Both the position numbers and the translations under genes were made by a program. The notes beneath the pieces were generated by a model. That model ran no database searches, was not told where the DNA came from, and worked only from the letters and a program-made list of their open reading frames with translations. This document shows, in pieces, positions 1-6,408 of a stretch of DNA of 22,377 nucleotides. Within the stretch, counting starts at the first letter, position 1. Every line of letters begins with the position of its first letter. The DNA is from Clostridiales bacterium (lineage in GTDB: Bacteria > Bacillota > Clostridia > Oscillospirales > Oscillospiraceae): positions 1 to 22,377 of the forward strand of contig JAHZFC010000015.1 in NCBI GenBank assembly GCA_019421525.1. Reading direction: 5' to 3'.

Positions 1-39
1 AAAAAAGTAGACACCCACACTTTTGTGAGTGTCTACTTT
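1..39 (-). terminator. Rho-independent terminator of the TSUP exporter gene
   Basis: A 16-bp stem with one mismatch (arms 4-19 and 24-39) and a short CTTT loop. Read on the minus strand it ends in a run of T (the six A's at 1-6), so it terminates the gene that stops at 102. It may act in both directions, because the arm itself ends in T's on the plus strand too. A smaller hairpin (55-60 with 64-69) lies between it and the stop codon. Confidence 0.8.
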
Positions 40-101
40 CATTTTACAGGTGCACCCGGCATCGCCGGGCGGCCCTTCAGTTTGTTATGCATGATCTGCT
101 T

Positions 102-875
102 TTACTGCCAGCCAAGGTCGTACACCACCGTGCCCAGCAGCAGGACCAGCACGGTGAGCATCATGGGCCGGATGACCGCCGCCCCCCGCTTCAGGGCCAG
201 GCCGGAGCCCAGGTAGTTGCCCGCGATGTTGAACAGGGCCGCGGGGATGCCCAGGGTCCAGAGGATGCTGCCGCTCAGGGCGAAGGTGGCGAAGGCCGCC
301 AGGTTGGAGGACAGGTTGATGAGCTTGGTGTTGCCCGAGGCGGTGAGCAGGTCGAACCCGCACAGGGTGGTCAGGGCCAGCATGAGGAAGGTGCCGGTGC
401 CCGGGCCGAAAAACCCGTCGTAGCAGCCGATGACCAGGGCGATGGCCGCCACCCGGGCCAGCAGGCCGGCCGGGGCGTAGCGGTCGGTGCGGTCGATGTC
501 CTCCGCCTTCCGGCGCAGCAGGAGGACCACCGCGATGACCGGCAGGGCGGCCAGCAGGAACAGGTACAAGAACCGTTCCGGCACCCACAGGTTGAGCCGG
601 GCGCCCACCCAGGAGCCGGCCAGGGCACAGGCCACAGACAGGGCGGCGGACTGCCGGTGGAGCTTGCCCTGGCGGAAATAGCGGACGGTGGACAGCAGGG
701 TGCCGAAGGTGGACGAGCACTTATTGGTGGCCGTGGCCAGGTGAGGGGGCAGCCCGGCCAGCAGGTAGGCGGGCAGGGAGATGAGCCCGCCCCCTCCGGC
801 CACCGCATCCACCAGCCCGGCCAGAAAGAGCAGGGGACAGACGATGAGAAAGGTAGTAAACGTTAATTCCGGCAT
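102..875 (-). CDS. TSUP / sulfite exporter TauE/SafE-family membrane transporter
   Basis: A 257-residue integral membrane protein of the TSUP family (TauE/SafE), which moves sulfite, sulfoacetate or other small organosulfur or organic anions across the cytoplasmic membrane. Visible features are an N-terminal hydrophobic helix followed by the family glycine cluster VDAVAGGGGLISLP (about residues 22-35), a second related loop DGFFGPGTGTF near residue 150 (the two TSUP inverted repeats), and hydrophobic stretches throughout. Its length matches the family's usual ~250 residues. The ATG at 875 is preceded by a modest ACGAGG site about 8 nt away. It is a single-gene unit with its own promoter and terminator, divergent from the DUF1846 gene. 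Nothing nearby indicates sulfur metabolism, so the substrate is unknown. Confidence 0.9.
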   Translation of the reverse strand: MPELTFTTFLIVCPLLFLAGLVDAVAGGGGLISLPAYLLAGLPPHLATATNKCSSTFGTLLSTVRYFRQGKLHRQSAALSVACALAGSWVGARLNLWVPERFLYLFLLAALPVIAVVLLLRRKAEDIDRTDRYAPAGLLARVAAIALVIGCYDGFFGPGTGTFLMLALTTLCGFDLLTASGNTKLINLSSNLAAFATFALSGSILWTLGIPAALFNIAGNYLGSGLALKRGAAVIRPMMLTVLVLLLGTVVYDLGWQ

Positions 876-942
876 GGGAAAGACCTCGTTCCATTCCAGG
901 ATATGTGGACGCGAAGAAAGAGCCCATCAGGGCCCGGAGGCT

Positions 943-971
943 GTTGTACCACAAAAGAGGAGCGCTGTCAA
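943..971 (-). promoter_or_regulatory. Sigma-A promoter of the TSUP exporter gene
   Basis: Minus strand: perfect -35 TTGACA (966-971), 17-bp spacer, -10 TACAAC (943-948) preceded by TGG, an extended -10. The predicted start near 936 leaves a leader of about 60 nt containing a 6-bp hairpin (GGGCCC / GGGCTC) followed by a T-rich stretch. Confidence 0.8.
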
Positions 972-1012
972 TATCTGCGCGTCCGATCCATGAAAAACAG
1001 GAAGATCCGCCC

Positions 1013-1041
1013 TTGTCTGCCCGTGGGGTTTGTGGTAGAAT
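1013..1041 (+). promoter_or_regulatory. Sigma-A promoter of the DUF1846 gene
   Basis: -35 TTGTCT (1013-1018), exactly 17 bp, -10 TAGAAT (1036-1041) with the extended TGG just upstream. It lies back to back with the TSUP promoter, with only about 40 bp between the two -35 boxes. Confidence 0.75.
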
Positions 1042-1069
1042 TTTGGGGAAAACGAGAAGGGGAGGATAG

Positions 1070-1091
1070 GCCCGCCAGACAGATGGCGGGC
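1070..1091 (+). promoter_or_regulatory. Perfect hairpin immediately upstream of the DUF1846 ribosome binding site
   Basis: GCCCGCCA (1070-1077) pairs perfectly with TGGCGGGC (1084-1091) around a 6-nt loop. The stem ends two bases before the TGAGG ribosome binding site (1093-1097) of the gene starting at 1103. It could modulate translation or stabilise the mRNA 5' end. No ligand-binding architecture is visible. Confidence 0.5.
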
Positions 1092-1102
1092 CTGAGGATG
1101 TT

Positions 1103-2590
1103 ATGGCCAAGGAGATCGGATTCGATAATCAGAAGTACCTGGACACCCAGTCAGCCCACATCCGGGAGCGCATCGCCCAGTTCGGCGGCAAGCTCTACCT
1201 GGAGTTCGGCGGCAAGCTCTTCGACGACCACCACGCGGCCCGGGTGCTGCCCGGCTTCGCCCCGGACAGCAAGATCCGCATGCTGCTGGAGCTGCGGGAA
1301 TCGGTGGAGATGGTCATCGCCATCAACGCCGCGGCCATCGAGCAGAACAAGGTCCGGGGGGATCTGGGCATCACCTATGATGAGGACGTGCTCCGGCTCA
1401 TCGACACCTTCCGGGACAAGGGACTGTACGTAGGCAGCGTGGTCATCACCCAGTACGCCGGGCAGGGGGCGGCGGACGCCTTCCGCCAGCGGCTGGAGAG
1501 CCTGGGGGTGAAGGTGTACCTCCACTACCCCATCGAGGGCTACCCCCACAACATCGCCCATATCGTCTCCGACGAGGGGTACGGCAAGAACGACTACATC
1601 GAGACTGCCCGGCCCCTGGTGGTGGTCACCGGGCCGGGACCCGGGTCGGGCAAGATGGCCACCTGCCTGAGCCAGCTCTACCATCACTACCGCCGGGGGG
1701 TGAAGGCGGGATACGCCAAGTTCGAGACCTTCCCCATCTGGAACCTGCCCCTGAACCACCCGGTGAACCTGGCCTATGAGGCGGCCACCGCCGACCTGAA
1801 CGACGTGAACATGATCGACCCCTTCCACCTCCAGGCCTACGGGGTGACCACGGTGAACTACAACCGGGACGTGGAGGTGTTCCCCGTGCTGGCGGCCATG
1901 TTTGAGAAGATCACCGGGGAGAGCCCCTATAAGTCCCCCACCGATATGGGGGTGAACATGGCGGGCAACTGCATCGTGGATGATGATGTGGTGTGCGCCG
2001 CCGCCCGGCAGGAGATCCTCCGCCGCTACTACACCGCCCTGTGCGACCGGCGCCGGGGCCAGGGCAGCGACGAGATCGTCTACAAGCTGGAGCTGCTGAT
2101 GAAGCAGGCCGGCATCACTGAGGAGATCCGCCCGGTCATCGCCGCGGCGGAGCACCGGGCGGAGGAGACCGGGGAGCCCGCCGCCGCCATCCAGCTGCCC
2201 GACGGGACCATCGTCACCGGCAAGACCAGCGAGCTCATGGGGGCGTCCTCCGCCGCCCTGCTCAACGCCCTGAAGACGCTGGCGGGCATCGGAAAGCAGG
2301 CCCATCTCATCTCACGGGCGGCCATCGAGCCCATCCAGTCGGTGAAGGTCCGCCATTTGGGCAGCCACAACCCCCGGCTCCACAGCGATGAGATCTTGAT
2401 CGCCCTGGCCATCTCCGCCGCCACCGACCCCCTGGCGGCCCGGGCGCTGGACAGCCTGTCCACCCTGCGGGACTGCGAGGCCCACTCCTCCGTCATCCTG
2501 TCCGCCGCGGACAGCACGGTGTACCAGAAGCTGGGGATGCACCTGACGTGCACCCCCCGGTATCAGACCAACCAGCTCTACCACAAATAA
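1103..2590 (+). CDS. DUF1846 (UPF0371) family protein
   Basis: A 495-residue cytosolic protein of the DUF1846 family, widespread in Firmicutes and other anaerobes, with solved structures but no firmly established function. The N-terminal half carries the family pattern of conserved acidic and Tyr/Phe residues (YLEFGGKLFDDHHAARVLPGF, starting near residue 32). At residues 177-185 there is a P-loop-like GPGPGSGKM, suggesting binding of a nucleotide or other phosphate. The central part contains the family's TDMGVNMAG stretch. The length is typical, so the gene is complete. The ATG has a TGAGG site 5 nt upstream. It is monocistronic: it has its own promoter, and another promoter (2609) starts straight after its stop. 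Family assignment is confident; biochemical function is not known. Confidence 0.93.
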   Translation: MAKEIGFDNQKYLDTQSAHIRERIAQFGGKLYLEFGGKLFDDHHAARVLPGFAPDSKIRMLLELRESVEMVIAINAAAIEQNKVRGDLGITYDEDVLRLIDTFRDKGLYVGSVVITQYAGQGAADAFRQRLESLGVKVYLHYPIEGYPHNIAHIVSDEGYGKNDYIETARPLVVVTGPGPGSGKMATCLSQLYHHYRRGVKAGYAKFETFPIWNLPLNHPVNLAYEAATADLNDVNMIDPFHLQAYGVTTVNYNRDVEVFPVLAAMFEKITGESPYKSPTDMGVNMAGNCIVDDDVVCAAARQEILRRYYTALCDRRRGQGSDEIVYKLELLMKQAGITEEIRPVIAAAEHRAEETGEPAAAIQLPDGTIVTGKTSELMGASSAALLNALKTLAGIGKQAHLISRAAIEPIQSVKVRHLGSHNPRLHSDEILIALAISAATDPLAARALDSLSTLRDCEAHSSVILSAADSTVYQKLGMHLTCTPRYQTNQLYHK

Positions 2591-2608
2591 GCCGCCGCCG
2601 GCGGGCCC

Positions 2609-2637
2609 TTGACGGATGCCGCCGGCTGTGCTATACT
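2609..2637 (+). promoter_or_regulatory. Strong extended -10 promoter driving a non-coding RNA
   Basis: -35 TTGACG (2609-2614), 17-bp spacer, extended TGC plus -10 TATACT (2632-2637). It is among the best promoters in the window, yet no plausible ORF follows before the terminator at 2811. The 8-bp GC-rich dyad 2599-2606 / 2619-2626 overlaps it and could serve as an operator or as the end signal of the DUF1846 mRNA. Confidence 0.85.
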
Positions 2638-2643
2638 CAGACC

Positions 2644-2845
2644 ATCAAATAGAAAAGGGTGAAAGAATGCGCAAGTAAACTGAACTTCATGTCATGGACC
2701 ATACTACCAAGCGGGCCCATCCGGGATGGGTCTGGGTCATCGTGACGCGAAGGACAGTTTACTGACCCGCCGGACAGGTGTGCCCTGTCCCGGCGCGCCT
2801 TTCGTCATGTAAGCCTGCCTTCGGTCACGGAGGCAGGCTTTTTTC
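2644..2845 (+). ncRNA. Candidate structured non-coding RNA, unclassified
   Basis: A ~200-nt transcript is defined by the promoter at 2609-2637 and the terminator at 2811-2844. It has no credible ORF and folds by eye into a compact shape. The outer stem pairs GGTGAAAG near 2658 with CTTTCGTC near 2799. A long rod follows: AGTAAACTG (2674-2682) with CAGTTTACT (2755-2763), then CTTC/GAAG, GTCATG/CGTGAC, ACC/GGT, a one-sided bulge at 2701-2713 and a terminal stem GGCCCATC/GATGGGTC. A separate hairpin GCCGGACAGG / CCTGTCC-CGGC occupies about 2769-2795. I compared it from memory with 6S, SRP, tmRNA, RNase P and T-box signatures and recognised none, although the rod with a one-sided bulge is loosely 6S-like. 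Existence of the transcript is well supported; its class is open. Confidence 0.7.
2811..2844 (+). terminator. Intrinsic terminator of the candidate ncRNA
   Basis: Perfect 10-bp stem AAGCCTGCCT (2811-2820) / AGGCAGGCTT (2831-2840) with a 10-nt loop. The stem's last TT plus 2841-2844 give a run of six T's. Confidence 0.9.
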
Positions 2846-2850
2846 TGCGT

Positions 2851-3131
2851 CCGGCAAAAAGGCGGCGCCTTTTCGCCGGGATCTTGCGGCCCGCCGCAGC
2901 GCGCGTCACCGCAAGCTCCATATTCCTCGCTTCCGCCGATGGCGAAAGCTCAGCCATTGCGCTGCGGTCCCTTTCCCCGCAAAACCCGCTGACGCTGGGC
3001 TTTTGCGGGGGCCCTTTGGCTTGCGGTCCGCACGTTTGCGGGCCGAGAAGTGTTTTCGTCCAGGTACACGCCCCGGCCGAAAACGGATCACCACTTATTC
3101 GCGCCTATGGGCGCGAACTCTGCGAGGCCTT
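2851..3131 (+). repeat. Family I structured intergenic repeat, copy 1 (with internal insert)
   Basis: This copy starts with the hairpin CCGGCAAAAAGGC (2851-2863) / GCCTTTTCGCCGG (2867-2879). It contains the covarying stem CCGCAAGC (2909-2916) / GCTTGCGG (3019-3026), the conserved core around 3028-3070, a GTTTTCG / CGAAAAC inverted repeat, and the hairpin TTCGCGCC / GGCGCGAA (3098-3105 / 3110-3117). It ends with CTCTGCGAGGC. Compared with the 192-bp copies 2 and 3 it is longer, because about 100 bp sit inside the covarying stem. Part of that insert (2911-2980) matches family II at 18703-18771. Short ORFs across it differ between copies and look spurious. The unit ends just before the ABC-F gene's ribosome binding site. 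Confidence 0.85.
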
Positions 3132-3152
3132 ATGTGAGAGGAGGAATGCGCA

Positions 3153-4787
3153 ATGTTTCAGGTCAGGGATCTGACCATTACCCATAAAAAGGATCTGACC
3201 ACCTTAGTGGAGGGACTGTCCTTCGCCCTGGCCCCCGGGGACCGGGCGGCCATCATCGGGGAGGAGGGCAACGGGAAATCCACCGTCCTCAAGCTGCTCT
3301 GCGACCCCGCCCTGGTGGAGCCCTACGTGGAGTGGACGGGGGAGATCATGGACAAGGGGCTCCGGAAGGGCTATCTGGCCCAGGAGCTGAGGCCGGAGGA
3401 GCTGGCTGCCCCGGTGCTGGGATTCTGCCAGGCTGTTCCTGCCTTTCAGGAGGCTACCCCGAGAGAGCTGGCCCAATGTGCCCGTCAGGTGGGGCTGGAG
3501 GTGGACACCTTCTACGACTGGCGGCCTATGTCCACCCTGTCCGGCGGGGAGCGGGTGAAGCTGCGCCTGGCCCTGCTGCTGCTGGACGACCCGGATGTGT
3601 TGCTGCTGGATGAGCCGTCCAACGACCTGGACCTGGCCACCCTGAAGTGGCTGGAGGGCTTCCTGCTGTCCTGCCCGGCCCCGGTGCTCTATATCTCCCA
3701 CGACGAGACCCTGCTGGAGCGTACCGCCAACCTGGTCATCCACTTGGAGCGGCTGCGCCGCCGCACCCTCCCCCGGTGCACCGTGGCCCGGACGGGGTAC
3801 CGGGACTATGTGGACGCCCGGCAGGCGGGCTTTGCCCATCAGGAGCAGGTGGCCCGGAAGGAGCGCTCGGAGTTTGACGCCAGGATGGAGCGGTTCCGGC
3901 AGATCCGGGACAAGGTGGACCATCAGCAGGCAACCATCTCCCGGCAGGACCCCCACGGGGGCCAGCTGCTGAAAAAGAAGATGCACACGGTTTTGTCCAT
4001 GGGCCGCCGGTTTGAGCGGGAAAGGGAGGATATGACCCAGCTGCCCGAGTGGGAGGAGGCCATCCTCACCGCCTTTGACAGCGGCAAAGCCGCCCTGCCC
4101 TCGGGCAAGACGGTGCTCCGGCTGGACCTGCCCGAGCTGCGGGCAGGGGAGCGGGTGCTGTCCCGGGATGTCCGGCTGTGGGTCACCGGGCCGGAGAAGA
4201 TCGGCATCGTGGGGGCCAACGGGGCGGGCAAGTCCACTCTTTTGAAGATCGTGGCGGAGGAGCTGCTGCCCCGGAAGGACCTGCGGGCGGCCTATATGGC
4301 CCAGGACTACGGCGACCAGCTGCTGGGGGAGAAAACTCCGGTGGACATCCTGGCCCCCTCGGGACACAGGGACGACATCACCCGGGCCCGCACCCTGCTG
4401 GGGGCCATGAAGTACAAGGCGGAGGAGATGGAGCACCCGGCGGCGGCGCTAAGCGGCGGGCAGCGGGCCAAGCTGCTGTTTTTGGCCATGGTGCTGAACG
4501 GCTCCAACGTGCTGGTGCTGGACGAGCCCACCCGGAATTTCTCCCCCCTGTCCGCCCCGGTGATCCGGCAGGTGCTCTCCGACTTTCCCGGCTGTATCAT
4601 CAGCGTGTCCCATGACCGGCTGTATCTCAGACAGGTGTGTGACCGGGTGCTGGAGCTCACCCCGGAGGGGCTGTGGGCGGTGGAGCTTCCCTGCATACGT
4701 TGGTCCCAGAGATCGGGCCCATCCTGCTCGGACAGGGAAACAGGCGGCAGAGCCTTGCATCCGGCACTGCCGCCTGTTATAATATAG
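3153..4787 (+). CDS. ABC-F family ATPase (duplicated nucleotide-binding domains)
   Basis: A 544-residue soluble protein with two ABC ATPase domains and no membrane segments, the ABC-F layout of ribosome-associated factors that act at the E site in translation or antibiotic protection. Domain 1 has Walker A GEEGNGKST (36-44), signature LSGGE (129-133) and Walker B VLLLDEP (149-155) followed by SNDLD. A charged linker rich in Arg/Lys/Glu follows (about 225-300). Domain 2 has Walker A GANGAGKST (about 354-362), signature LSGGQ (about 433) and LVLDEPTRNFSPLS (from about 454), which replaces the usual TNHLD after Walker B. The last ~30 residues after the WAVEL segment are not ABC-like and overlap a promoter and a dyad. 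AGGAGG sits just upstream of the start. Whether it is a resistance factor or a housekeeping translation factor cannot be told. Confidence 0.9.
   Translation: MFQVRDLTITHKKDLTTLVEGLSFALAPGDRAAIIGEEGNGKSTVLKLLCDPALVEPYVEWTGEIMDKGLRKGYLAQELRPEELAAPVLGFCQAVPAFQEATPRELAQCARQVGLEVDTFYDWRPMSTLSGGERVKLRLALLLLDDPDVLLLDEPSNDLDLATLKWLEGFLLSCPAPVLYISHDETLLERTANLVIHLERLRRRTLPRCTVARTGYRDYVDARQAGFAHQEQVARKERSEFDARMERFRQIRDKVDHQQATISRQDPHGGQLLKKKMHTVLSMGRRFEREREDMTQLPEWEEAILTAFDSGKAALPSGKTVLRLDLPELRAGERVLSRDVRLWVTGPEKIGIVGANGAGKSTLLKIVAEELLPRKDLRAAYMAQDYGDQLLGEKTPVDILAPSGHRDDITRARTLLGAMKYKAEEMEHPAAALSGGQRAKLLFLAMVLNGSNVLVLDEPTRNFSPLSAPVIRQVLSDFPGCIISVSHDRLYLRQVCDRVLELTPEGLWAVELPCIRWSQRSGPSCSDRETGGRALHPALPPVII
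4741..4776. promoter_or_regulatory. 10-bp perfect dyad overlapping the trmO promoter
   Basis: CAGGCGGCAG (4741-4750) and CTGCCGCCTG (4767-4776) form a perfect inverted repeat with a 16-bp centre containing the -35 box at 4755. The right arm ends one base before the -10. It could be a repressor operator, or the stem of a terminator for the ABC-F mRNA, although no T-run follows. It lies within the last codons of the ABC-F reading frame. Confidence 0.55.
4755..4783 (+). promoter_or_regulatory. Strong sigma-A promoter for trmO-proC
   Basis: -35 TTGCAT (4755-4760), 17-bp spacer, extended TGT plus consensus -10 TATAAT (4778-4783). It ends 2 bp before the ABC-F stop codon (4785-4787), so the promoter is embedded in the upstream coding sequence. 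Confidence 0.85.
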
Positions 4788-4839
4788 CACGATAAAGCAA
4801 AAAAGAAGCCCGCGCCCGGCGCGGGGAAGGAGGCGGCCT

Positions 4840-5520
4840 ATGCGTCCGGTGGCCCATATCCGGTCAGACTTTCCCACAAAATTCGGTATCCCCAGGCAGA
4901 GCGGCCTGGTGGAGGAGCTGGCGGCCACGGTGGTGTTCGAGCCGGAGTTCCGGGACCCCGAGGCCCTGCGGGGCATCGAGGGGTTCTCCCACCTGTGGCT
5001 CATCTGGGAGTTCTCCCAGGCCAGGCGGCAGGACTGGTCCCCCACGGTGCGGCCGCCCCGGCTGGGGGGGAACGTCCGGCTGGGGGTGTTCGCCACCCGT
5101 TCCCCCTTCCGGCCCAACCCCATCGGACTGTCCTGCGTGAAGCTGGCGGCGGTGGAGCGGGAGGAGGGCCTGGGCACGGTGCTCCGGGTGACGGGGGCCG
5201 ACCTGATGGACGGCACCCCCATCCTGGATATCAAGCCCTATGTGCCCTACGCCGACTGCCACCCCGACGCCCTGGGGGGCTTTGCCAGCCCGGGGCAGGA
5301 CTACCTGCTGGAGGTGGACTTCCCGCCGGAGCTGCTGGAGCGGGTGCCGGAGGACAAGCGCCGGGCCCTGGAGGGGGTGCTGGCCCAGGACCCCCGGCCC
5401 GCCTACCAGCGGGACCCGGAGCGGGTGTACGGCCTGCCCTTTGCCGGGCTGGAGGTGCGCTTTACCGTGGACGGGGGCAGGCTGACGGTGCGGGACGTGG
5501 CCCCAGGCCGGCCCCAGTAA
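4840..5520 (+). CDS. trmO: tRNA (N6-threonylcarbamoyladenosine(37)-N6)-methyltransferase TrmO
   Basis: A 226-residue TsaA/TrmO-family protein. Characterised members use S-adenosylmethionine to methylate the t6A37 base of certain tRNAs, tuning decoding. Sequence hallmarks are the N-terminal IRSDFPTKFGIPRQSGL (about 7-23), GFSHLWLIWEFS (about 49-60), the strongly conserved GVFATRSPFRPNPIGLS (about 83-99), and the C-terminal active-site stretch DGTPILDIKPYVPYAD (about 125-140). It has the VirR-like beta-barrel domain plus the C-terminal extension typical of bacterial TrmO. An AAGGAGG site lies about 9 nt before the ATG. It is the first gene of a likely two-gene unit with proC (52-bp gap, no terminator seen). 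Confidence 0.93.
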   Translation: MRPVAHIRSDFPTKFGIPRQSGLVEELAATVVFEPEFRDPEALRGIEGFSHLWLIWEFSQARRQDWSPTVRPPRLGGNVRLGVFATRSPFRPNPIGLSCVKLAAVEREEGLGTVLRVTGADLMDGTPILDIKPYVPYADCHPDALGGFASPGQDYLLEVDFPPELLERVPEDKRRALEGVLAQDPRPAYQRDPERVYGLPFAGLEVRFTVDGGRLTVRDVAPGRPQ

Positions 5521-5572
5521 GAGGATCCAGGCCCGGCCTGGCTGACTGACATACAGAAAGGAAGGACATCCT

Positions 5573-6397
5573 ATGAAACACATCGCGTTCATCGGCGCCG
5601 GCAACATGGGCGGCGCCCTGGTCCGGGGGGCCTGCAAGGCACTGGACCCCCAGGAAGTGGTCATCTATGAGCCCAACGGGAAGGCGGCGGCCGCCCTGTC
5701 CGCCGAGACGGGCTGCCAGGTGGCGGCCAGCGGGGAGCAGGCGGTGCGCTCCGCCCGGTATGTGATGCTGTGCGTCAAGCCCCAGGTGCTCGCCAGCGTG
5801 GTGGAGGGGCTGCTGCCCGCCCTGAAGGCGGGAGAGCAGGCCGGGGAGCACCGGGTGGTGGTGTCCATCGCCGCCGGGGTGCAGCTGGAGGCGCTGGACC
5901 GGATGCTGGCCCGGGGCGGGCTGGAGCTGCCGGTGGTGCGCATCATGCCCAACACCCCCGCGGCCATCGGCCAGGGCGTGCTCCTCATGGCCCCCGGCCC
6001 CCGGGTGAGCGGGGAGGACTACGCCGGGCTGGAACAGGCCCTGGCCTGCTGCGGCATGCTGGAGCGGGTGACCGAACAGCAGCTGGACCAGGGCTCGGCC
6101 ATCTCCGGCTGCGGCCCGGCCTTTGTGTACCTGTTCATCGAGGCCCTGGCCGACGGCGGGGTCCAGATCGGCCTGCCCCGGGACAAGGCCCAGGCGTGGG
6201 CGGCCCAGATGGTGGCTGGGGCTGCGGGGATGGTGCTCCAGACGGGCAAGCACCCCGGCCAGCTCAAGGACGCAGTGTGCTCCCCCGGCGGCACCACCAT
6301 CGCCGGGGTGGCCAAGCTGGAGCAGGGGGCCTTCCGGTCCCTGGCGGCCCAGGCCGTGGTGGCCGCCTATGAGAAGAACAGCCAGATCGGGAAATAA
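5573..6397 (+). CDS. proC: Pyrroline-5-carboxylate reductase
   Basis: A 274-residue cytosolic enzyme for the last step of proline synthesis, NAD(P)H-dependent reduction of 1-pyrroline-5-carboxylate to proline. An N-terminal Rossmann fold carries IGAGNMGGALVRG (about 6-18). The cofactor strand and NTP loop (MPNTPAAIGQGV) are present. The C-terminal dimerisation domain has the P5CR signature SGCGPAFVYLFIEALADGG (about 179-197) and VCSPGGTTIAGV. Length matches the family. The ribosome binding site AAAGGAAGG is about 8 nt upstream. It is co-directional with trmO and probably read from the same promoter. It converges on the AraC-type gene with only 11 bp between stops and no clear terminator. Confidence 0.95.
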   Translation: MKHIAFIGAGNMGGALVRGACKALDPQEVVIYEPNGKAAAALSAETGCQVAASGEQAVRSARYVMLCVKPQVLASVVEGLLPALKAGEQAGEHRVVVSIAAGVQLEALDRMLARGGLELPVVRIMPNTPAAIGQGVLLMAPGPRVSGEDYAGLEQALACCGMLERVTEQQLDQGSAISGCGPAFVYLFIEALADGGVQIGLPRDKAQAWAAQMVAGAAGMVLQTGKHPGQLKDAVCSPGGTTIAGVAKLEQGAFRSLAAQAVVAAYEKNSQIGK

Positions 6398-6408
6398 AGG
6401 GCTGTCCC

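Noticed and set aside
1151..2305. A 384-residue frame antisense to DUF1846.
   Set aside because: Same GC-rich shadow effect; no recognisable motif and it lies entirely within a confidently assigned gene.
2644..2845. Naming the structured RNA as 6S RNA, SRP RNA or a T-box leader.
   Set aside because: No SRP GGAAG-tetraloop core and no T-box GGTGG sequence are present. The rod and one-sided bulge are only loosely 6S-like, and the second hairpin and short outer stem do not match the usual arrangement.
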